Source of the DNA: Thermoanaerobaculia bacterium
Lineage (GTDB): Bacteria > Acidobacteriota > Thermoanaerobaculia > UBA5066
Length of the DNA: 64,000 nucleotides
Direction: 5' to 3'
NCBI GenBank assembly: GCA_022071945.1
Contig: JAJVIN010000001.1
Location: 124,001 to 188,000 of the forward strand
This document shows positions 38,201 to 46,065 of the stretch, piece by piece. The notes below the pieces were generated by a model. The model was not told where the DNA came from. It did no database searches and was given only the letters and a program-made list of their open reading frames with translations. The position numbers were made by a program, and so were the translations under genes. Position 1 is the first letter of the stretch. Each line of letters opens with the position of its first letter.

Positions 38201-39035
38201 GGTTCTGATTTTCAACAAGGACTACCGGGGGACGAGGCGGGCCCAGGACGAGCGGCTCTTCGCCGCGGCGGCGGGCGCGCTCGGCTGTTCGGTTCTGGCG
38301 CTTTGCGAGAAGGCGAATTCTCAGGGCCTCGCCGACATGGGGGCCGACCCGCTCTGGCTGCCAGGCTATGTCGACCCATCGCACGAGGAGGCGGTCGAGC
38401 AGATGGAAAGAAAGCTGGGAGTCGTCCTGCGCGATCTTCCCCGGCCGCGCGCGGACGTCGCAAGCCTTCTCCGCGAGAAGAGGATCAAGGTCGCCATCGT
38501 TCTCGGCGAGGATCCGGCCGGAGCCCCGGGCTTTCCCGGCGACCTGATAGAGGGGCTTTTCGCGGCCGACTTCCTGCTCGTGGGAGATCTGTTCCTGACC
38601 GCCACGGCAGCCCGGGCGGCGGTCGTGCTCCCCCTGTCGAGCACGGTCGAGACGAGCGGGACGATGACGAATGCCGAGCGGCGCGTGCAGCGACTGGAAC
38701 GCGCGGTTCCCCCGGCCGCCGGCACGGAGACCTGGGAGATCCTGAGCCACCTCGCGGGCTTGCTCGGCTACCGGTTCAAGCTGAAATACGCGTCCGCCCA
38801 GGACGTCACCGCGGAAATCCACAAGGTCGCGCCGATCTGGAACGGCCTGGACATCGGGAAGGCGGGTGCGATCTGGGACCGGCAGCGTATGCGACTACCC
38901 GAGGTCCCGTTCCGGGACCTCGGTGAGCCGGTGTCGCCGGTGGGGACCCTTGCCCTCGACACCCTGGAAGCCCGCTTTGCGGGGTGGTTCAAAGAGATCT
39001 TCGAGAAGGCACACCGGGACCTCACCGCCGCGTAA
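35271..39035 (+). CDS. 2Fe-2S/GltD-like flavoprotein/4Fe-4S/NuoG-FDH-like fusion
   Basis: A 1254-residue multidomain redox protein. Residues ~1-80 form a NuoG-type 2Fe-2S domain (CHDPRLAPFAACFLC). Residues ~100-560 are GltD-like: GIGP-type Fer4_20 Cys, FAD motif AAVVGAGPAGLSCAYYLA, NAD(P) motif VVGGGNTAIDCARTA, and AGGDVVTGAATAIEAIAAGR. Residues ~615-700 carry two 4Fe-4S motifs (CVLCGRCVRLC, CVSCGLCIGTC). From ~715 comes a molybdopterin-oxidoreductase domain with its cubane CDSCGAGC and CKKGRFG. At the Sec/Cys position of formate dehydrogenase the sequence is LARTVNRE (Val ~839), and the C-terminal Mo-dinucleotide domain is missing. So it is NuoG-like and not a formate dehydrogenase. NAD(P)H/ferredoxin electron transfer is inferred. 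Confidence 0.85.
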   Translation: MELVKLTIDSKRVIADNRMTILEVARENGITTIPTLCHDPRLAPFAACFLCVVKVQGARTLLPACSTRVSAGMAVQTENPEIRRSRKAALELMLSNHYADCIGPCQLACPAGVDVQGYIALAALDKHRDAIALIKERNPLPAVCGRVCTRPCEVKGCRRNLLDEAVGIDYIKRYLSDLDLGSRQQWRPQLPPPNGKKAAVVGAGPAGLSCAYYLALRGYKVSILEAQPEAGGMLRYGIPEYRLPKDVLDLEIDQILDLGVELATNAMLGRDFTITSLKQGGHDAIFLGIGAWESSKMRVVDEDTPGVIAGIEFLRQFGLRRRIDLHGRVFVVGGGNTAIDCARTARRLGVAEVRILYRRTRAEMPANEMEIVEAEHEGVKLDFLVAPVRVVRGEDGRVNGIECIRMELGEPDQSGRRSPKPIRGSEFRLECDFVLAAIGQNTRLQELVDGRVPNFLPLGESLGLTRWQTLQVNERTFETTVDGVFAGGDVVTGAATAIEAIAAGRKAAYAIDRYLMTGRAEAEPVEVYSRKDTHRAVRSEDLPPGSPEGRRRMPALLPADRMLSFAEVETGYGREDLRKESARCLECGCSAFFTCDLRRYATEYGADVQAFLGRANEHPVDRRHPLIVLDANKCVLCGRCVRLCSELLGIAAFGFVHRGFDTIVAPALDGSLLETGCVSCGLCIGTCPTGAIAEKLPLAKPGPWKTIRAESVCDSCGAGCRLGYEVFGTTLVQVSHVSSDAPILGNHCKKGRFGARHVHSPERLKRPLVRLGRELQDASLDEALRHAGMRLRELVRHTPGDQIAVFLSPRLTNEEIYLAQKLARLALHTPNVTSLARTVNRELAAPEVVSTASYADVRDAQVLLVVNTALDEESFAVDVDSKQAIRKGARLIYVGPEENRTSSVAELCLRCRPGGQAHAILGILKSYAALLPGALDDHASLAEMLRGLTPERLEELSGVGRATFDEAAGLLAKTILKVLIFNKDYRGTRRAQDERLFAAAAGALGCSVLALCEKANSQGLADMGADPLWLPGYVDPSHEEAVEQMERKLGVVLRDLPRPRADVASLLREKRIKVAIVLGEDPAGAPGFPGDLIEGLFAADFLLVGDLFLTATAARAAVVLPLSSTVETSGTMTNAERRVQRLERAVPPAAGTETWEILSHLAGLLGYRFKLKYASAQDVTAEIHKVAPIWNGLDIGKAGAIWDRQRMRLPEVPFRDLGEPVSPVGTLALDTLEARFAGWFKEIFEKAHRDLTAA

Positions 39036-39042
39036 GCGCAAC

Positions 39043-39060
39043 CCGGACCGGCAGGTCCGG
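39043..39060. terminator. hairpin between convergent genes
   Basis: A perfect 7-bp stem CCGGACC/GGTCCGG with loop GGCA lies in the 43-base gap between the redox fusion and the convergent thymidine phosphorylase gene. There is no T-run, so it is a possible bidirectional terminator. Confidence 0.5.
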
Positions 39061-39078
39061 CGGGCCGAACCCGTTCTC

Positions 39079-40386
39079 TCAGAGCCTCTCGACCATGAAA
39101 GGCAAGGGCGAGGCCTCGGATTCCGCGCCGATCGTGAAGGCGGATTCCACCTTCTTCATGTACCCCTCGGCGGGGTGGATCGTCGGGCCGAACTCGACCA
39201 GAAGGAGCGGCTCCCCCTTCTCGACCCGCTGGCCGGTCTTCTTGAGGATCCGGAAGCCCGAGGCGGGGTCGACCGGGTCGGTCTTCTTGGTCCGTCCGCA
39301 CCCGATCTCGATGGCGAGAAGGCCGAGCTCGCGAGTCGCGACGCTCGTGATCACCCCATCGGAGGGGGCAACGACGGGCTCTGTGCGAACAGGCTGGGGC
39401 AGGAGTTTCGTGTCCTCGCAGACTCTCGGGTCGCCACCCTGAGCCTCGATGGTGCGCGCGAACTTCTCGAGAGCCTCACCGCTTGCCAGGACGGCCGCGA
39501 GCTTCCTTCTGGCCTCATCCGTTCCGCTCGCCGCGCCCGCGGCCACCATCAGGTCGGCGCCCAGGAGCATCACGTTCTCGAGAAGGTCCGCCGGTCCGGC
39601 GTTCCTGAGAGCCTCGATCGACTCCTCGACCTCGTTGGCGTTCCCGATGGCGACGCCGATGGGGCGGTCCATGGCCGTGATGAAGCCGCTCGCCTTGCGG
39701 CCGGTCTCGCGCGTGGTCTCGACCAGTGCCTTGCCCAGCGCCCGGGCGTCATCGGTTCTCGCCATGAACGCTCCGTTGCCGGTCTTCACGTCGAAGACGA
39801 CGGCGTGCGCGCCCGTTGCGAGCTTCTTCGAGAGGATCGAGGCCGTGATGAGGGGTATCGACTCGACCGTTCCGGTGACGTCCCGGAGGGCGTAAAGCCG
39901 CCGGTCGGCCGGGGCGATCGACCCCGTCTGACCGATGAGCGCGCACCCCAGCGTCGACACGAGCCGGTCGAACTCCGGCTTGGCGAGCCCCGTCTTGAAG
40001 CCCGGAATCGCCTCGAGCTTGTCGAGCGTTCCCCCCGTGTGTCCGAGACCCCGGCCGGACATCATGCCCGTCTTCACACCCGCCGCGGCCAGCAGCGGAG
40101 CCAGGACGAGGGTCGCCTTGTCTCCGACCCCGCCGGTCGAGTGCTTGTCGGCAACGAACCCGTGCGGGTCGAGGTCCCACGTCTCGCCAGAACGCATCAT
40201 GGCGAACGTGAGGGCGGCGGTCTCGCGAGTGGACATGCCCCGGCAGCAGATCGCCATCAGCAGCGCCGCGGCCTGCTCGTCCGTGACGGTTCCCTCGGTC
40301 ACCCCGGTCACGAAATCCTGGATCTCGCCTTCCGAGAGCTCTCCCCCGTCTCGTTTCTTCACGATGGTTCTGACGATCAAACTCAT
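39079..40386 (-). CDS. deoA: thymidine/pyrimidine-nucleoside phosphorylase
   Basis: A 435-residue cytosolic enzyme splitting thymidine (or uridine) with phosphate into base and (deoxy)ribose 1-phosphate. The phosphate-binding KHSTGGVGDKATL, the family signature GRGLGHTGGTLDKLE and the C-terminal pyrimidine-phosphorylase domain are intact, and length is typical. The ATG at 40386 overlaps the amidohydrolase stop (ATGA); the long open frame upstream is the amidohydrolase gene in another frame. It is the last gene of the nucleoside operon. It could be a pdp-type enzyme with broader specificity. Confidence 0.92.
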   Translation of the reverse strand: MSLIVRTIVKKRDGGELSEGEIQDFVTGVTEGTVTDEQAAALLMAICCRGMSTRETAALTFAMMRSGETWDLDPHGFVADKHSTGGVGDKATLVLAPLLAAAGVKTGMMSGRGLGHTGGTLDKLEAIPGFKTGLAKPEFDRLVSTLGCALIGQTGSIAPADRRLYALRDVTGTVESIPLITASILSKKLATGAHAVVFDVKTGNGAFMARTDDARALGKALVETTRETGRKASGFITAMDRPIGVAIGNANEVEESIEALRNAGPADLLENVMLLGADLMVAAGAASGTDEARRKLAAVLASGEALEKFARTIEAQGGDPRVCEDTKLLPQPVRTEPVVAPSDGVITSVATRELGLLAIEIGCGRTKKTDPVDPASGFRILKKTGQRVEKGEPLLLVEFGPTIHPAEGYMKKVESAFTIGAESEASPLPFMVERL

Positions 40387-41900
40387 TTCTTCTTCTCCGT
40401 GGGCCGGGGAGCAGCGGGGGCGGGGAACGAAGGGACCGGCAGCGAGAGTTGTCCGGCGAGCTTCGTCCGCCACTCGGCGGCCTCGGCGAGGATCTTTTTC
40501 TGGTCGAGAGTCGGGAAGGACTTCCCGTCGTAGAGAACGCGTCCGTCCACCATCGTCAGCGTGACCGCCTGGCCGTCCGCCGTGTAGACGAGGGCGGAGG
40601 TCAGATCGTAGACGGGCTGGTATTCGGGAGCCGAGAGATCGACGGCGATGAGGTCCGCGGCCTTTCCGGGTTCGAGGGATCCGGTCACCGAGCCGAGGCC
40701 GATCGCGCGGGCGCCCTCGATCGTGGCCATGCGCAAGACATCCTTTGCCGGGAGCGCTGTCGGATCCATGGATCCGACCTTGGCGAGCTTGGCGGCGATG
40801 TCCATCGCCTCGAACATGTCGAGGTCGTTGTTGGAGGCGGCTCCGTCGGTCGCGAGACCGACGACGATCCCCGCCTTCCGGGTGGCGGGGACGGGCGCGA
40901 TTCCAGAGGCGAGCTTCATGTTCGACTCGGGGTTGTGCGCGGCCGTGACCTTCTTGGCCGCCAGGACCTTCATGTCCTCGGCGTCGATCCAGACGGCGTG
41001 AGCGGCCAGGACATTGGCGCCAAGGAACCCGATGGAATCCAGCCAGCGCGTGGGCGTCATCTGATAGCGCTCCTGGATCGTCTTCTGCTCGTCCTTCGTC
41101 TCGGAAAGGTGGATCAGGAGCGGCAGGCCGAACTCGTCGGCAATCGCCTTGGCGGCGAGCAAGGTCTCCTTCGAGCACGTGTAGGGAGCGTGGGGAGCCA
41201 TGGCGGGAACGATCCGCGGATGACCCTTCCAGCGTTTGGCGAACGCTCGCGAGACGGTCTTCGTTTCCTCGAGGTTGGCGTGGCCCGGCGCGGGAAAGTC
41301 GATCCAGGTCTCGCCCAGCACGCCGCGGAGACCGGCCTGATTGACGGCCTCGGCGACATCGGACTCGAAGTAGTACATGTCGGCGAAGGCCGTCGTGCCG
41401 GTCCGGATCATTTCGAGGGAAGCCAGGAGGGTTCCCGCCTTCACGAAGGCCGGTGACACGTTCTTGCCCTCGGCGGGAAAGATCGATTTCTCGAGCCACT
41501 CCATGAGGGGCTTGTCATCCGAGATCCCCCGCAGGAGGTTCATCGCGGCGTGCGTGTGCGAGTTGACGAGGCCCGGCATGACGACCTGGCCGCGCCGGTC
41601 GATCAGCTGGGATGTCCGGTATTCCTTCTCGATCTCTTCCTGTGTTCCGATCGCGACGATCCGGGTGTCGGCGATGGCCACGGCTCCCGACGGAATCACG
41701 CGATCGGAGGGGTCCATGGTGATGAGCTGCCCGGCCAGGACGATGGCATCGACGGGTCTTCGCGCGTCAGGGGCCGGCGCGTCGGGGGCCGGCGTCTTGG
41801 CGGCTGCGGGCTTCTTGGCGGCGACGGGTTTCTTGGCGTCGGTCGCAGCGGAAAACGCCAGCATCGCGAGAACAACGACTGCGGCTGCCGCCTTCTTCAT
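40383..41900 (-). CDS. exported metal-dependent amidohydrolase (MtaD/SAH-deaminase-like)
   Basis: A 505-residue TIM-barrel amidohydrolase of the adenosine/S-adenosylhomocysteine/chlorohydrolase deaminase type. Metal ligands are visible in NSHTHAAMNLLRG (HxH), HLSE and ATDGAASNNDLDM (Asp), with HAPYTCS and AAHAVW. Unlike most relatives it begins with a signal peptide (AAAAVVVLAMLAFSAATDA) and an Ala/Lys/Pro-rich linker, suggesting a periplasmic location. GAGGGG lies just before the ATG at 41900, which overlaps the cdd stop. Context suggests deamination of a nucleoside or base before uptake. Confidence 0.85.
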   Translation of the reverse strand: MKKAAAAVVVLAMLAFSAATDAKKPVAAKKPAAAKTPAPDAPAPDARRPVDAIVLAGQLITMDPSDRVIPSGAVAIADTRIVAIGTQEEIEKEYRTSQLIDRRGQVVMPGLVNSHTHAAMNLLRGISDDKPLMEWLEKSIFPAEGKNVSPAFVKAGTLLASLEMIRTGTTAFADMYYFESDVAEAVNQAGLRGVLGETWIDFPAPGHANLEETKTVSRAFAKRWKGHPRIVPAMAPHAPYTCSKETLLAAKAIADEFGLPLLIHLSETKDEQKTIQERYQMTPTRWLDSIGFLGANVLAAHAVWIDAEDMKVLAAKKVTAAHNPESNMKLASGIAPVPATRKAGIVVGLATDGAASNNDLDMFEAMDIAAKLAKVGSMDPTALPAKDVLRMATIEGARAIGLGSVTGSLEPGKAADLIAVDLSAPEYQPVYDLTSALVYTADGQAVTLTMVDGRVLYDGKSFPTLDQKKILAEAAEWRTKLAGQLSLPVPSFPAPAAPRPTEKKK

Positions 41901-42310
41901 TCCGGCCCCTCGAACTCGAAGGCCTCGGGGTAGAGCTGGCTCAACATCATGACCTTCCGCTTGCCGTTCAGGGTCGACATGACGACGACGATGTCCCGGC
42001 ACTGATCCCAGAGGACCTGGCGGCAGGCCCCGCACGGGGGTGTCGGGAGGTCCGCCCCGGTCACGACCGCGACGGCGGTGAACTTCCGCGCGCCCTCGGA
42101 GACCGCCTTGAAAACGGCGGTTCTCTCGCCGCAGACGGTGAGGCCGTAGGTCGCGCTCTCGACGTTGCAGCCGCCGAAGACGCGGCCGTCCTCGGCCAGG
42201 AGGGCCGACCCGACCTTGAAGCCGGAGTAGGGGGCGCGGGCGAACTCCCGGGCGGCCTTCGCGGCCTCGACGAGAGAGTCGAGGACGGAATCGTCGAGAG
42301 CGGCCGTCAT
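41897..42310 (-). CDS. cdd: cytidine deaminase
   Basis: A 137-residue homotetrameric-type cytidine deaminase converting (deoxy)cytidine to (deoxy)uridine. Zinc and catalytic residues are seen in GGCNVESATYGLTVCGERTA (Cys-x-Glu) and PPCGACRQVL. The N-terminal substrate segment APYSGFKVGSALL is normal. The ATG overlaps the pnp stop (ATGA) and the stop overlaps the next start. The C-terminal ~15 residues (LSQLYPEAFEFEGPE) fit the family. Confidence 0.94.
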   Translation of the reverse strand: MTAALDDSVLDSLVEAAKAAREFARAPYSGFKVGSALLAEDGRVFGGCNVESATYGLTVCGERTAVFKAVSEGARKFTAVAVVTGADLPTPPCGACRQVLWDQCRDIVVVMSTLNGKRKVMMLSQLYPEAFEFEGPE

Positions 42311-43218
42311 TTCTTCCCCGCCTTCGACTTCGGTTTCGGCTTCGGGGCCGTCTTCTTCTTCGGGAGGGCCTTGCCGCTCATCATCATGTCGCCCGAGCGC
42401 CCCTCGCCCAGGGCTCCACAGAGCGCCTTGAGGAGCCTCACGAAGCGGTCCTTGACCCGGGTCGTCGTCTCGAGAACCTCCGAGTGATCGAGCTTCTTTT
42501 TCAGGACGCCCGCGGCCATGTTGGTGATGCAGGAGATGCCCAGGACGCCGACCCCCATCTGGTTGAGGACGACGACCTCCGGAACGGTCGACATCCCGAC
42601 GGCGTCAGCCCCGAGCCGCCGAAACGCGCGGATCTCCGCCGGCGTTTCGTAGGACGGCCCGTGAACGCCGAGGTAGACCCCCGACTGCAGCGGAATCCTC
42701 TCGCGACGTGCCACGGTGGCGGCAAGTTTCCGGAGGTCCTTGCGGTAGGCGTCGCTCATGTCCGGAAACCGTGGTCCGAGGCGCTCGTCGTTCGGACCCA
42801 CGAGGGGATTCGTGCCGAAGAGGTTGATGTGGTCCTCGATGAGCATCAGGTCGCCCGGCTTGAAGGCCGTGTTGATGCCTCCGGCCGCGTTCGTGACGAT
42901 GACGGTCCGGCAGCCGAGAAGGCCCAGGACACGGGCCGGGAAGACGACCTCGTGCATCGGGTGCCCTTCGTAGTAGTGGATCCGCCCGGAGAGGACCACG
43001 ACGGGAGCATTGGTCACCGTCCCGCCGACGAGGAGGCCCGCGTGGCCCACGACGGAGGAAGAGGGGAACTCCGGGATCTCCGAGTACGGCAGCCGAACGG
43101 CACCGCTGATGGTCTCGGCGAATTCACCGAGCCCCGAGCCGAGGATGATGCCGAGAACCGGCGGGACGGGCAGGCGCTCTCTGAGGAACTGGGTGACGTC
43201 CAGGAGTCTCTGATCCAT
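42307..43218 (-). CDS. purine-nucleoside phosphorylase
   Basis: A 303-residue trimeric-type PNP cleaving (deoxy)inosine and guanosine to base and sugar phosphate. Signatures are ILGSGLGEFAE, SGRIHYYEGHPMHEV, VTNAAGGINTAFKPGDLM and GVHGPSYETPAEIRA. After the normal C-terminus (~residue 270) there is a Lys/Pro-rich tail (KKKTAPKPKPKSKAGKK) not needed for catalysis. It starts 3 bases after the nupC stop. Confidence 0.94.
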   Translation of the reverse strand: MDQRLLDVTQFLRERLPVPPVLGIILGSGLGEFAETISGAVRLPYSEIPEFPSSSVVGHAGLLVGGTVTNAPVVVLSGRIHYYEGHPMHEVVFPARVLGLLGCRTVIVTNAAGGINTAFKPGDLMLIEDHINLFGTNPLVGPNDERLGPRFPDMSDAYRKDLRKLAATVARRERIPLQSGVYLGVHGPSYETPAEIRAFRRLGADAVGMSTVPEVVVLNQMGVGVLGISCITNMAAGVLKKKLDHSEVLETTTRVKDRFVRLLKALCGALGEGRSGDMMMSGKALPKKKTAPKPKPKSKAGKK

Positions 43219-43221
43219 CTC

Positions 43222-44508
43222 TTACCCTTTCAGGATTCCGGCGATGGTGGCGCTCATGAAGGTGGCGAGAGAACCGGCAAGGAGGGCCCACAGGCCGAGG
43301 CGCGCGATGTCGCTCTTGCGGGAGGGGGCGAGGCCGCCGATCCCGCCAATCTGGATGCCGATCGAGGAGAAGTTCGCGAACCCGCACAGGGCGAAGGAGG
43401 CGATCAGGCGCCCCTTCTCCGTCCACTCCGACATCGGGATCTTGGACATCTCGGCGTAGGCCACGAATTCGTTGATGACCGTCTTGAACCCGATGAGACG
43501 CGCGACCTTGGAGCAGTCGGAGGCGGGAACCCCCATCACCCAGGCAAGCGGCCAGAGGAGCTTGGAGAAGAGCCACTGCACGGAGAGGGTGGTGATCGGA
43601 TCGACGCCCGGGCCCGGCGTGGCGAAACCGAGGTATGTGCCGATCCACCCGAGGAGTCCGTTGAACAGAGAGATGAGGGCGATGAAGGCGATCAGCATTC
43701 CGCAGATATTGATCGCGAGGGAGACGCCCTGAGAGGCCCCGGAAGCGGCGGCCTCGATGACGTTCGCCTGTTCGTGCTCGATCTTGACGGTGACGTGCCC
43801 GGCGGTGGCGGGCTCGTCCACCTCTGGCCGCAGGAGCTTGGCGATGACGATCGTCGCGGGGGCCGCCATGACCGAGGCCGTGATGAGGTAGCTGGCCGGG
43901 ATGCCCATGGCCGCGTAAGCGAGGAGGACGGCGCCAGAAATGTGCGCCATTCCGCCCGTCATCATGGTCAGCAGCTCGGACCGCGTCATCTTCGGGATGT
44001 AGGGAGCCACGATGATCGGAGCCTCGGTCTGCCCGATGAAGATGTTCGCGGCCACGGCGAGCGACTCGGCGCCCGAGACCTTGAGGAGCTTCGTCATCAC
44101 GATCGCGAAGACCTGGACGACTCTCTGCATGATGCCGAGGTAGTAGAGGATCGTGAAGAACGAGGCGATGAAGATGACGATGGGCATCACCTTGAACGCG
44201 AAGATGAAGGGAGAGAAGTCGACTCCGGTCGCTGCGCCGATCTTGCCGCCCGTTTCCGGGCTCGAGAGCCAGCCGAAGACGAACTCGGCGCCCTTGTCGG
44301 AGAAGGCGATGGCTCCCGTGATGCCGTCAGAAAATGCCTTCAGGGCGTTGGCTCCGGCTTCCCAGCTGATGACGATCCAGCCCAGCGCGAACTGCAGGAC
44401 GAGACCCCAGAGCACCGTCTGCCAGCGAATCCGGTTCCGGTTGGCGGAAAGGAGCCAGGCGACTCCGATGATGACGGCAAGGCCGATCAGGCCGGTGAAA
44501 CGCTCCAC
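43222..44508 (-). CDS. nupC: NupC-type concentrative nucleoside transporter
   Basis: A 428-residue inner-membrane symporter of the CNT family. It shows VFGWLSSPETGGKIG, GIMQRVVQVFAIVMTKLL, the nucleoside-site segment GQTEAPIIVAPYI, TGGMAHISGAVLLAYAAMGI and NEFVAYAEMSKI. It imports nucleosides with Na+ or H+. The GTG start at 44508 follows GGGGAG at a good distance. It is the first gene of the operon and feeds the enzymes encoded downstream. Confidence 0.93.
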   Translation of the reverse strand: MERFTGLIGLAVIIGVAWLLSANRNRIRWQTVLWGLVLQFALGWIVISWEAGANALKAFSDGITGAIAFSDKGAEFVFGWLSSPETGGKIGAATGVDFSPFIFAFKVMPIVIFIASFFTILYYLGIMQRVVQVFAIVMTKLLKVSGAESLAVAANIFIGQTEAPIIVAPYIPKMTRSELLTMMTGGMAHISGAVLLAYAAMGIPASYLITASVMAAPATIVIAKLLRPEVDEPATAGHVTVKIEHEQANVIEAAASGASQGVSLAINICGMLIAFIALISLFNGLLGWIGTYLGFATPGPGVDPITTLSVQWLFSKLLWPLAWVMGVPASDCSKVARLIGFKTVINEFVAYAEMSKIPMSEWTEKGRLIASFALCGFANFSSIGIQIGGIGGLAPSRKSDIARLGLWALLAGSLATFMSATIAGILKG

Positions 44509-44812
44509 GAAATTCTCCCCCTCACACTGACGTCAGATTCGAAGGCCCCCGGCCAGCCGGACCCTCTCTCTCCAGACATTCCGGCCCTGGATTCCATTGA
44601 CCCAGGTTGACCGGGCGAAGATGAAGGGAACGGCGAGCACGCGGAGGACGTGTCGAAAAACAACGGCAAGAGAATACCCGAGAAAGCGGTGGAAAACCGC
44701 TGGAACCGACGGGGAAGCTCTCTGAATGGAGGGTGTGGAGACCGGGGAGCGAACGCCGATCCGGGCGACGAGACTCAGCGCGAGGGAGGTGTCTCGGCCC
44801 GGATCGGAACGG
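44509..44812. other. intergenic region upstream of nupC
   Basis: About 300 bases between the nupC start and the stop of the YfgM-like gene. It must contain the nupC promoter. I see no convincing small gene, hairpin with T-run or -35/-10 pair. Confidence 0.4.
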
Positions 44813-45532
44813 TCACAGGCCCGAGATCTTCTGCTGCGCGTCCATCCGGACGGAGGACTTCGGGAACTCGCTCACGATTCGCTGGTAGCAGGTCTTGGCC
44901 TCGGCGGGCTGGCCGTTCTTCTCGTACAGCTGGGCAATCGTGAAGAGTAGGACGTCCTTGGGCAGGGGCGAGGAGGACGAATCGAGGTACTTTCGTCCGA
45001 GCTCGATCGCTTCCTTGGTCTTCCCCTCGGCGGCTTTCGCGTCGATGGCGGCGGCCGCGGCGAACCCGGCGGCGATGGACCCGGAACCGGACGAGGCGAG
45101 CGACCGAAGCCGGTCGACCCCTTCGGCCGAGAGCGCCTTCTGTCCCTCGAGGGAAAGGACCATCATGGAAGCTGACTTCCCGGCCTTGGAGCCCGGGGCA
45201 TCGCTCGCGAGCGCCTTGAGTTCCTTGAGGACGGCGTCCTTCCTTTCCTGCTCGGACTTGAAGGCGGGCAGGTTCCCGGCGGGTTTTTCCGTTCCCTGAA
45301 TGATCGGGGCCTCATAGAGGGCCAGGGCGTTGGAGAACCGGGTGGAGAGACGGTTGTTCCGCCAGGTGATCCCGCCCCAGATCAGGGCGACGACGGCCAC
45401 GGCGCCGGCCGCGATGGCGATCCACTTCTTCGTCTCCTGCTGGTGCTCGGAGATGTAGTGCTGGGCGCCCACGAGGGCGTCCTGCAGTTCGTCGTGTCGA
45501 AGCTCTTTTCTCGAAAGGTGGTCCTTGGACAT
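44813..45532 (-). CDS. YfgM-like TPR membrane protein
   Basis: A 239-residue protein with a short cytosolic N-terminus (KDHLSRKELRHDELQDAL), one TM helix (WIAIAAGAVAVVALIWGGITW) and a periplasmic TPR-like domain. Its last repeat reads DVLLFTIAQLYEKNGQPAEAKTCY in two overlapping helices. The build matches YfgM/DUF2133 proteins, which assist envelope protein folding with the Sec translocon. Start ATG at 45532, with GGAG upstream. Confidence 0.75.
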   Translation of the reverse strand: MSKDHLSRKELRHDELQDALVGAQHYISEHQQETKKWIAIAAGAVAVVALIWGGITWRNNRLSTRFSNALALYEAPIIQGTEKPAGNLPAFKSEQERKDAVLKELKALASDAPGSKAGKSASMMVLSLEGQKALSAEGVDRLRSLASSGSGSIAAGFAAAAAIDAKAAEGKTKEAIELGRKYLDSSSSPLPKDVLLFTIAQLYEKNGQPAEAKTCYQRIVSEFPKSSVRMDAQQKISGL

Positions 45533-45563
45533 CCCTACTCCCGTGTACTGGGCCCTGCTGGAC

Positions 45564-45881
45564 TCAGCAGAATGCCGCGAAAGCGGCATCCGGGTGGTCC
45601 AGCCAGAAGCCTTCGGATTCTGGTCTCTCGTCGTAGTCGATCGTCGCGCCGGTGAGGTGCGCGCGCGCATAGGAATCGAGGGCCGCTCTCACCCCGCCCG
45701 GCGTCTCCACGAGCTCCAGGTCTTCAGGAGCGTCCTCCTTGAAAGTGATCCGGTAGCCCGTCCCCCCGCAGCCGAGTATGTGCTGGATGATGACGGTCCC
45801 CGAGGCCGGGTCGAATCCCTGATCGCGCATGGCGGCCAGGGCACGCTCGGTGACTTTCAGCGGAGGGTTCGCCCTCTCCAT
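45564..45881 (-). CDS. HesB/IscA-like protein lacking the CxC tail
   Basis: A 105-residue protein with the A-type Fe-S carrier fold: LKVTERALAAMRDQ, IIQHILGCGGTGYRITF, a central ETPGGVRAALDSYA loop and a final beta segment. The first conserved Cys (GCGG) is kept. The C-terminal CGCG of IscA/ErpA is replaced by DHPDAAFAAFC, leaving a lone terminal Cys, so classic cluster binding is doubtful. The ATG at 45881, with GAGGAG upstream, is preferred to a long low-complexity extension. Confidence 0.65.
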   Translation of the reverse strand: MERANPPLKVTERALAAMRDQGFDPASGTVIIQHILGCGGTGYRITFKEDAPEDLELVETPGGVRAALDSYARAHLTGATIDYDERPESEGFWLDHPDAAFAAFC

Positions 45882-46065
45882 TTCGACCACGTTCTCCTCG
45901 CTCGTTGCGTTCTTCCGGAACGGTCCGGGCTCGACCGGCTCACTCCGCGCCCCCGACGGACACGGCCGGATCTGCCCGGTCTGCGGACGGGGCCCGGCCT
46001 GTGGACGGGGCCCGGTCTCCGGACAAGGCGCCATAGGATAGCAGGGGAAACGCTAAACTGGCGCC

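Noticed and set aside
35271-39035. Formate dehydrogenase alpha subunit
   Set aside because: The Sec/Cys position is Val and the Mo-dinucleotide C-terminal domain is absent, so formate oxidation is unlikely.
42484-44610. 708-residue forward open frame across pnp and nupC
   Set aside because: It is antisense to two certain genes and is almost entirely Asp/Gly/Arg/Glu-rich.
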